Position numbers and translations under genes: made by a program. A stretch of 5,682 nt of DNA from Syntrophorhabdus sp. GTDB lineage: Bacteria > Desulfobacterota > BSN033 > UBA1163. The notes under the pieces are model-generated. The model saw nothing but the letters and a program-made list of their open reading frames with translations, searched no databases and was not told where the DNA came from. The DNA lies in assembly GCA_020724025.1 (NCBI GenBank), contig DYHU01000044.1, forward strand, positions 1 to 5,682, given 5' to 3'. Of the stretch, positions 1 to 4,588 are shown piece after piece (position 1 is the first letter of the stretch; each line of letters opens with the position of its first letter).

Positions 1-14
1 CCTCCCTTTGACAA

Positions 15-53
15 ATGGTTCGACATGCTCACCATCCTGAGCTTGTCGAAGGA
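15..53. repeat. Intergenic dyad repeat (TTCGACA-GCTCA type) downstream of livM
   Basis: Thirteen bases at 19-31 (TTCGACATGCTCA) pair with 38-50 (TGAGCTTGTCGAA) with one mismatch, around a six-base CCATCC loop, so either strand could fold into a strong hairpin. Outer bases CCTCC (1-5) and GGAGG (51-55) could extend the pairing. It follows the end of livM by about 100 bases in the direction of transcription. No U-rich run follows the hairpin on either strand, so a classical intrinsic terminator is not supported, although a 3'-end stabilising role is possible. Its two half-sites (ATGGTTCGA..CTCACCA and CCTGAG..TCGAAGG) match the half-sites of the two hairpins at 4406-4507, so it belongs to the same repeat family. 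Similar TTCGACAAGCTCA dyads are common between genes in several bacterial phyla, which I state from memory. Confidence 0.8.
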
Positions 54-125
54 GGGGGATGAAGGGGGATTAGATAACCTTTTTCAAAGAGCTAAAGTGT
101 TACGAAATATTTATTTTCTTGCATA

Positions 126-150
126 ACGATTCACGAACCACGATTCACGA
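126..150. repeat. Short tandem direct repeat ACGATTCACGA x2
   Basis: The 11-base unit ACGATTCACGA occurs at 126-136 and again at 140-150, with a 14-base period. It lies just past the livM stop codon. Two units are too few for a satellite or CRISPR call. The A+T-rich stretch at 100-125 beside it contains nothing else I can name. Confidence 0.6.
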
Positions 151-156
151 GTCCCG

Positions 157-1224
157 TTAATAGGAGAAAGGCCAGAGTTTCCAGTAGGCCTTCACCGTCC
201 GCCACCGGGCGGCCAGTCCATCCGGTTCAAAGACTAAGAAGAGGATGATGATAAGGCCGAACATGATCTCTTTAATGGAGACGAAATAGGTGATGAAGAG
301 GGGAAAGGAGGTGGACAATTCCTTGCTCATCACCTCGAGAAGCTGTTCGAGGCTCACATAGAAGATGGATCCGAAGATCCCGCCCAGCACGCTTCCCAGG
401 CCTCCGATGATCACGATGGCCAGATACTTGATGGAGAGATGGATGGTAAACTGCTCATAGATGATCAGCGCAATATAGTGAGCCCAGAGGGCGCCCGCGA
501 TGCCGGCGAGAAAGGAGCTGATGCCAAAGGAAAGGATGCGGTATTTAAAGAGATTCACCCCGATCAGTTCAGCGGCGAAATACCTGTCCCGGACGGCGAT
601 AAATGCCCTTCCGGGCTTTGTCCGGAAGAGATTCTTGGTAAAGGCGGTGGTGGCAATGGCCAGGACCAGGACGAGGTAGTAGAATTTTTTATCATTATCA
701 AAGACAAATCCTCCGATGGCCGCATAGGGCACGAACATCCCCTGTGTCCCTCCGGTCAAGCCTGTCCATCTCCGGATGGTGAACTCGATGATGAACTGGG
801 CAGCGAGGGTGGCAATGCAGAGATAGAGTCCCCTCAGGCGGAGAGAGGGAATTCCGAAGACCATCCCGACCGCCGCGGCGAGCAGGCCTGCGCAGGGAAG
901 GGAGAGGATGAAAGGAAACCCCGCTTTGGTCATCAGGATGGCGGAGGTGTAGGCCCCCACCGCCATAAAGGCTCCATGGCCGAGTGAGATCTGGCCCGTA
1001 TATCCGGTGAGGATGTTGATCCCATGGGCGCCGATCACGAAGATGCCGGTCAGGATGGCCGTATGAAGGACATTGAAGCGGAGGATTTTATTGAGATCCG
1101 AAACGATGAGGGGGAATCCGAAGAAGAGGAAGAGGATGAAAACCCAGAGCCAGCCTTTGACCCAGAGGGTCTGGAATATCCTCTCGTCATTGGAATAATT
1201 TTCATGAAAAAGTCCGGATGGCAT
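157..1224 (-). CDS. livM: LivM-type ABC transporter permease (HAAT family)
   Basis: This is the second transmembrane subunit of a Liv/HAAT importer. It forms the inner-membrane channel with the LivH-type protein and couples to the LivG/LivF ATPases. The 355-residue product is very hydrophobic, with about nine membrane segments, the first near residues 26-41. Family landmarks are TGYTGQISLGHGAF at 73-86, GIPSLRLRGLYLCIATL at 124-140, LTGGTQGM at 156-163, the EAA-like ATPase-contact loop GRAFIAVRDRYFAAELIGV at 205-223, IIGGLGSVLGG at 272-282 and FEPDGLAARW at 332-341. The length is normal for LivM. The ATG is supported by AGAGGAG four bases upstream. The gene begins 10 bases after the livH stop, so co-transcription and coupling are likely. 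It ends in TAA, and no further gene is visible in the remaining 156 bases. The subunit identity is firm, but the transported substrate cannot be read from a permease. Confidence 0.95.
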   Translation of the reverse strand: MPSGLFHENYSNDERIFQTLWVKGWLWVFILFLFFGFPLIVSDLNKILRFNVLHTAILTGIFVIGAHGINILTGYTGQISLGHGAFMAVGAYTSAILMTKAGFPFILSLPCAGLLAAAVGMVFGIPSLRLRGLYLCIATLAAQFIIEFTIRRWTGLTGGTQGMFVPYAAIGGFVFDNDKKFYYLVLVLAIATTAFTKNLFRTKPGRAFIAVRDRYFAAELIGVNLFKYRILSFGISSFLAGIAGALWAHYIALIIYEQFTIHLSIKYLAIVIIGGLGSVLGGIFGSIFYVSLEQLLEVMSKELSTSFPLFITYFVSIKEIMFGLIIILFLVFEPDGLAARWRTVKAYWKLWPFSY

Positions 1225-1228
1225 CGGT

Positions 1229-1235
1229 CTCCTCT
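1229..1235 (-). promoter_or_regulatory. Ribosome binding site of livM
   Basis: On the minus strand AGAGGAG precedes the livM ATG with a four-base spacer (ACCG). Its first A is the last base of the livH TAA stop codon, so a ribosome finishing livH sits on the site. This layout supports translational coupling and fixes the livM start. Confidence 0.8.
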
Positions 1236-2209
1236 TAAACCCTTTCTATCTCTTCCTTTCCAAACAGGCCATAGGGCTTGATGAACAGGATGATCACCAG
1301 AACCACAAAGGGGAAGACTTCTTTCACGGCAGGGATGATGTGATCCAGATATCCTCCGGAGTAATTTTCCAGGAGGCCGACGGTCACCCCTCCGATGATG
1401 GCTCCCAGGATGCTATCCAGCCCTCCCAGGATCACTGCCGGGAAGACCTTCAGGCCGAAAAAGCTCAGGGTGATCCCCACTCCACTGATATATCCTAAAA
1501 TGATCCCTCCTACCGATGAGACCACGGCCGCCACGCACCAGGAGATGGCGAAGACCCTCTTCACGCTGATCCCCATGGATTGGGAGACCTGCTGGTTGCT
1601 CGCTGTGGCACGCATGGCAATTCCCGTCCGGGAGAGTTTGAAGAAGACGGCAAAGAGGAGAAGAAAGAGGATGGCCAAGCCGAAACTCCAGAAATAGATG
1701 GGAGCCATGGAGACACCGAAGATAGGGAGAGGTTTTCCCGCAAGAAAGGGGATATCCTTCGGAAAGGGACGGATATCATTTCCCCAGAACATGATTACCA
1801 TCCCCTTGAGGATGCTGGAGAGGGCAATGGTCACCATGATAACCGAGATGATGGGCTCTCCGATCAAAGGCCGCAGGACGAGGCGTTCCACGGCCAGGCC
1901 GAGGAAGATGGAGAAGACGAGGGTGAGCAGAAAGGCCCAGAAGAAATGGATGTGAAACTGGAGAATCAAGGAGAGACAGATATAGGCCCCCACCATCAAG
2001 AATTCTCCCTGGGCTAAGTTGAGGATGCTGGTCGATTTATAAATGAGAGCGAATCCCAGGGCGACTAAGGCGTAGATGCTTCCAAGGACCAGTCCGTACA
2101 GAGACAGTTCAATAAACTTGGTGGGATTGAGGGAGTAGAGATAGATGAGGACGACTCCGAAAGCCGCAAGCAAAACATACCATAAGATGTGATAGAATTT
2201 CTCGCTCAT
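1235..2209 (-). CDS. livH: LivH-type ABC transporter permease (HAAT family)
   Basis: This is the first transmembrane subunit of the Liv/HAAT importer and the partner of the LivM-type protein in the inner membrane. The 324-residue product has about eight or nine hydrophobic segments, including an N-terminal one at residues 7-25. Family landmarks are GSIYALVALGFALIYKST at 43-60 running into SILNLAQGEF at 61-70, the EAA-like cytoplasmic loop GIAMRATASNQQVSQSMGI at 196-214, ILGGLDSILGAIIGG at 260-274 and the C-terminal KPYGLFG at 311-317. The length is slightly above the roughly 290-310 usual for LivH, explained by the N-terminal segment. The gene starts four bases after the ligase stop codon, so the two are very probably on one mRNA. 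The subunit assignment is secure, but the substrate is unknown. Confidence 0.95.
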   Translation of the reverse strand: MSEKFYHILWYVLLAAFGVVLIYLYSLNPTKFIELSLYGLVLGSIYALVALGFALIYKSTSILNLAQGEFLMVGAYICLSLILQFHIHFFWAFLLTLVFSIFLGLAVERLVLRPLIGEPIISVIMVTIALSSILKGMVIMFWGNDIRPFPKDIPFLAGKPLPIFGVSMAPIYFWSFGLAILFLLLFAVFFKLSRTGIAMRATASNQQVSQSMGISVKRVFAISWCVAAVVSSVGGIILGYISGVGITLSFFGLKVFPAVILGGLDSILGAIIGGVTVGLLENYSGGYLDHIIPAVKEVFPFVVLVIILFIKPYGLFGKEEIERV

Positions 2210-2213
2210 CGTT

Positions 2214-4172
2214 TTATGATCTCCAGAACTGCCACCAGCGTTTTTTCTTCATGGCTTCATACTCTTCAATCGTCTTCATCGTTCTGACGATCAGGCGGGT
2301 GCGTATGGTGGCTGTTCTTCCATCCTGGTACCGGATCAAGGACTCAATCGGAATGTTTTCCTCTTCTCCGTAAAGGGCCTCAATCTCCCTCTTATATTTT
2401 TCAGCAATGAAACTTCGCCGGACCTTGCGAGTACGGGTAAGTTCCTCATCGTCCGCATCGAGCTCCTTGTAGAGGAGGACAAACTTGTGGATCCGGGCTG
2501 CCTTGGGCAGGCTCCGGTTGACACGGTAGACCTCCTTCTCGATGAGGTCGTAGACTTCGGGTTTGGAAGCGAGGTCCGTATAGGTGGTGTAGTTGATCCG
2601 GCGCTCCTCAGCCCATTTCCCGACATGTTTAAAATCAATACAGACTATCGCTCCAATATAGGGCTTTTGATGACCGATCACCACGGCCTCCACAATATAG
2701 GGGCAGAACTTGAGCTTGTTCTCAATGAACATGGGGGAGAATTTGGTGCCGTCGTTCATGGCCATAAGATCCGAAACCCGGTCAATGACCACGAGATGAT
2801 GATCATCGGTGAAATAGCCTGCATCTCCCGTATAGAGCCAGCCATCATGAATGGTTTTGGCCGTGGCTTCGGGGTTTTTATGATACCCTAAGAACACCCC
2901 CGGGGTCTTGACCTGAATCTCTCCATCCGGAGAGATTCGAATATCGGTCTCAGGGATTGGCTTTCCAACCGTATCCACACTGATCTCTCCTGAAGGATGC
3001 ATGGTGGCCACTCCGGAGAGTTCCGTAATACCGTAGATCTGTTTCAGATTGACCCCCAGGGCGTGGAAAAATCGAAAGACATCCGGACCGAGGGCGGCCC
3101 CGCCGGTCATTGCGCTCCGTATATGAGGGAAACCAAGTCGGTCTCTAAGGGCGCGGAAAAGAAAGAGATAGGCCATAAAGTAGAGAATCTTCCAGCGCCA
3201 GGGAGGTCTCTTTCTCTCAAATTTAAAATCGGCCCATCGGTAACCGATGGGAAGGCAGACATTGTAGATGAAGCGCTTCAAGAAGGAGGCGTCGAGGTGT
3301 TTGACCATGACGGATCTGGAGAGTCCCTCCCAGATCCTTGGAGGAGCGAACATGACATGAGGCGCGATTTCGTAGAGATCGGCTGTGCCCGTCTCCGGCT
3401 CTTCAGGAAAGTTGATGGTGTAGCCTGTCAGGAGGGCTCCGAAGACGCTCATATATTGTTCTCCCACCCAGGGGAGGGGGAGAAAAGAGACAAACTCGTC
3501 AGCCTCATATTTGGGGTCGACCTTGTCCAGATTTTCCGCCATCTTGAGGACACCGCGGTGGGTGAGAAGGGAACCTTTGGGAAAGCCTGTGGTGCCCGAG
3601 GTATAGGCGATCAGGACGACATCGTTTTCAGTCACCTGATTCACATTTCTCTCAAAAAGGTCAGGATGCTTTTTCTCCATCTCCCTTCCCAGTTCCTCCA
3701 CTTCGGGGAAGTAGATGAGAAGGGGATCGTCATAGCTCCTCATCCCTTTGGGGTCGGTGTAAATGATTTTCCTGAGATTGGGAAGCTGATCCTTCATATG
3801 GAGGATCTTGTCCGTCTGTTCCTGATCCTCGGCCACAACAAATTTGGCATCGGAGTGGTTGATGACATAGGCCACCTCCGTGAGAATGGAGTCCTGATAG
3901 ATTCCCAGCGGGACTCCTCCGGCGCATTGGACGGCTAATTCAGCGTAGACCCACTCCGGCCGGTTATCTCCGATGATGGCCAGCTTGTCTCCCCGCTCAA
4001 ATCCGAGATGGATCAGTCCCAGAGAGAAGTATTTGACATGTTGGAGATACTCTTCCCAGGTCACCTTCTGCCAGATGCCGAATTCCTTTTCCCGGAGGGC
4101 AACCTTGCTATTTCCGAATTTATTTGCATTGTGGACCAGCAAAAAAGGCAGGGTGTTTCCCTTCATCTCCAT
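2214..4172 (-). CDS. AMP-forming long-chain-type acyl-CoA ligase (COG1022-like) in a Liv transporter operon
   Basis: It is predicted to activate a carboxylic acid to acyl-CoA through an acyl-adenylate, using ATP and CoA, in the cytoplasm or at the inner face of the membrane. The 652 residues show the adenylate-forming motifs in order: P-loop YTSGTTGFPKG at 190-200, TGGAALG at 356-362, YGITE at 380-384, WLYTGD at 445-450, hinge-region DRVSD at 464-468 and TRTRKVRR at 579-586, where K583 is the probable catalytic C-terminal lysine. The size and the aromatic segment near 325-342 fit the long-chain/FAA1-type branch rather than acetyl-CoA synthetase. An extension beyond residue 600 ends in the basic, aromatic tail KKKRWWQFWRS. 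A TGA lies in frame two codons before ATG 4172, so translation starts there or at the ATG two codons later. Neither has a good Shine-Dalgarno sequence. The gene is followed four bases later by livH. The acyl substrate (fatty, branched or aromatic acid) cannot be decided from motifs. Confidence 0.92.
   Translation of the reverse strand: MEMKGNTLPFLLVHNANKFGNSKVALREKEFGIWQKVTWEEYLQHVKYFSLGLIHLGFERGDKLAIIGDNRPEWVYAELAVQCAGGVPLGIYQDSILTEVAYVINHSDAKFVVAEDQEQTDKILHMKDQLPNLRKIIYTDPKGMRSYDDPLLIYFPEVEELGREMEKKHPDLFERNVNQVTENDVVLIAYTSGTTGFPKGSLLTHRGVLKMAENLDKVDPKYEADEFVSFLPLPWVGEQYMSVFGALLTGYTINFPEEPETGTADLYEIAPHVMFAPPRIWEGLSRSVMVKHLDASFLKRFIYNVCLPIGYRWADFKFERKRPPWRWKILYFMAYLFLFRALRDRLGFPHIRSAMTGGAALGPDVFRFFHALGVNLKQIYGITELSGVATMHPSGEISVDTVGKPIPETDIRISPDGEIQVKTPGVFLGYHKNPEATAKTIHDGWLYTGDAGYFTDDHHLVVIDRVSDLMAMNDGTKFSPMFIENKLKFCPYIVEAVVIGHQKPYIGAIVCIDFKHVGKWAEERRINYTTYTDLASKPEVYDLIEKEVYRVNRSLPKAARIHKFVLLYKELDADDEELTRTRKVRRSFIAEKYKREIEALYGEEENIPIESLIRYQDGRTATIRTRLIVRTMKTIEEYEAMKKKRWWQFWRS
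2221..2224 (-). promoter_or_regulatory. Likely ribosome binding site of livH inside the ligase coding end
   Basis: GGAG on the minus strand lies 11 bases before the livH ATG, at the slightly long end of normal spacing. It is formed by the Trp-Arg codons (TGG AGA) of the ligase's last four codons, so the ligase tail and the livH translation signal share DNA. No other purine-rich site is present in the four-base gap between the genes. Confidence 0.55.
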
Positions 4173-4270
4173 TTGTCATACCCGAAGGCAAGAAGTGAAA
4201 TGAGTGATAGGATATCTAAATTCACCAGGAAGAGTCCCCCTTAAACCACTCCTCCCGAGGATGGATAGAA

Positions 4271-4299
4271 ACACTAAAGCATTGGCCTTTTTTTGTCAA
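4271..4299 (-). promoter_or_regulatory. Candidate sigma-70 promoter for ligase-livH-livM
   Basis: On the minus strand a perfect -35 box TTGACA (4294-4299) is followed by a 17-base spacer and TAGTGT (4271-4276). The latter matches only three of six positions of TATAAT but keeps the key first T, second A and last T. A start near 4264 would give a leader of about 90 bases. The position, 100 bases upstream of the ligase and downstream of the large repeat, is sensible. The weak -10 box keeps confidence moderate. Confidence 0.4.
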
Positions 4300-4345
4300 G
4301 ATGGAAAAAAGAGAGTGTCATTTAGTCTCATGGTCTTGCAGTCTA

Positions 4346-4365
4346 ATAGTCATTTAACTGACTAT
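4346..4365. repeat. Small inverted repeat ATAGTCA/TGACTAT
   Basis: A perfect seven-base dyad (4346-4352 with 4359-4365) surrounds a six-base TTTAAC spacer. It lies in DNA rich in AGTC words, about ten bases outside the larger repeat. It could be an operator half-site pair or a degenerate repeat. It has no U-run and so is not a terminator. Confidence 0.5.
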
Positions 4366-4405
4366 CTAACTAACGTAGTGTCTCTAACACTTCTTTACAT
4401 ACTCC

Positions 4406-4447
4406 GTTCACCCTGAGTCCCGCGAAGCGCGGGATCGAAGGGTAAAC
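4406..4447. repeat. Left hairpin of the composite repeat
   Basis: The stem pairs GTTCACCCT with AGGGTAAAC (one mismatch) and TCCCGCG with CGCGGGA (perfect). A small internal bulge of GAG against TCGA separates the two stems, and the loop is AAG. The GC core should be very stable. There is no downstream U-tract on either strand, so terminator function is not supported. Confidence 0.75.
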
Positions 4448-4461
4448 TATATCGAGGGGTT

Positions 4462-4507
4462 CCGTTCATGGTTCGATCCCGCGAACCGCGGGACTCACCA
4501 CGAACGG
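4462..4507. repeat. Right hairpin of the composite repeat
   Basis: CCGTTC pairs with GAACGG, TGGT with ACCA and TCCCGCG with CGCGGGA, with a loop of AAC and a TCGA/CTC internal bulge. It has the same architecture as the left hairpin in inverted orientation. Its outer half-sites, ATGGTTCGA and CTCACCA, are identical to those of the repeat at 15-34. Confidence 0.75.
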
Positions 4508-4534
4508 ACTGTAAAGTGATTACTGAGACACTAC

Positions 4535-4588
4535 ACTGACGGCTATAAGACTTTTTTCAACCCCCCCAAATTTTTTGACCCTTCTGGT
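4535..4588. other. Homopolymer-rich spacer after the binding-protein gene
   Basis: This short stretch follows the binding-protein stop codon on the minus strand. It has two T6 runs (4552-4557 and 4571-4576) and a C7 run (4561-4567) on the plus strand. No GC stem precedes a U-run in the minus-strand transcript, so I do not call a terminator and see no clear function. Confidence 0.4.

Larger units (their letters stand above)
4173..4374. other. Ligase leader and upstream intergenic DNA
   Basis: No gene is supported here. On the minus strand it holds a promoter candidate (4271-4299) and a leader of roughly 90 bases before the ligase ATG. The leader contains a short dyad, CCTCGGGAGG (4252-4261), and purine-rich runs. 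Further upstream (4317-4374) is A+T-rich DNA made of recurring AGTC/GACT words, including the ATAGTCA/TGACTAT dyad and GTCATTTA twice (4317-4324 and 4349-4356). I see no recognisable riboswitch. Confidence 0.6.
4375..4534. repeat. MITE-like 160-base composite inverted repeat
   Basis: The two ends read GTAGTGTCTC (4375-4384) and GAGACACTAC (4525-4534), a perfect ten-base terminal inverted repeat. Inside it the arms continue as imperfect inverted copies. On the left they run TTTACAT, TCCGTTC, TGAGTCCCGCG and CGCGGGATCGAA. On the right, read in reverse complement, they run TTTACAG, TCCGTTC, TGAGTCCCGCG and CGCGGGATCGAA. Each arm is also a hairpin of its own (4406-4447 and 4462-4507). The flanks ACTAAC (4369-4374) and ACTGAC (4535-4540) match at five of six positions and could be a decayed target duplication. 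No coding potential is seen. The size, non-coding nature and terminal repeats suggest a MITE- or REP-doublet-like element, but no transposase is known for it. Confidence 0.65.

Noticed and set aside
8..13. TTGACA box on the plus strand at the left edge
   Set aside because: It lies beside a repeat, no -10 box is at proper spacing, and no plus-strand gene follows.
19..50. Intrinsic terminator for livM
   Set aside because: The hairpin is strong, but no U-run follows it on the minus strand and it belongs to a repeat family found elsewhere in the window.
126..150. CRISPR or satellite array
   Set aside because: There are only two 11-base units and spacers of three bases, so no array structure.
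439..987. Open frame of 182 codons on the plus strand opposite livM
   Set aside because: Its translation is a charged, low-complexity D/E/G/K-rich string with no family resemblance. It lies wholly antisense to a clear livM and is its codon shadow.
1580..2017. Open frame of 145 codons on the plus strand opposite livH
   Set aside because: The same shadow pattern: very acidic, polar translation antisense to hydrophobic membrane codons, with no supporting start signal.
2997..3938. Open frame of 313 codons on the plus strand opposite the ligase
   Set aside because: It is long enough to consider, but it is fully antisense to conserved ligase motifs and its product has no recognisable domain.
4204..4416. 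Small plus-strand open frame of 70 codons in the intergenic DNA
   Set aside because: It runs from the ligase leader into the repeat arm. It has no ribosome binding site and its composition follows the repeats.
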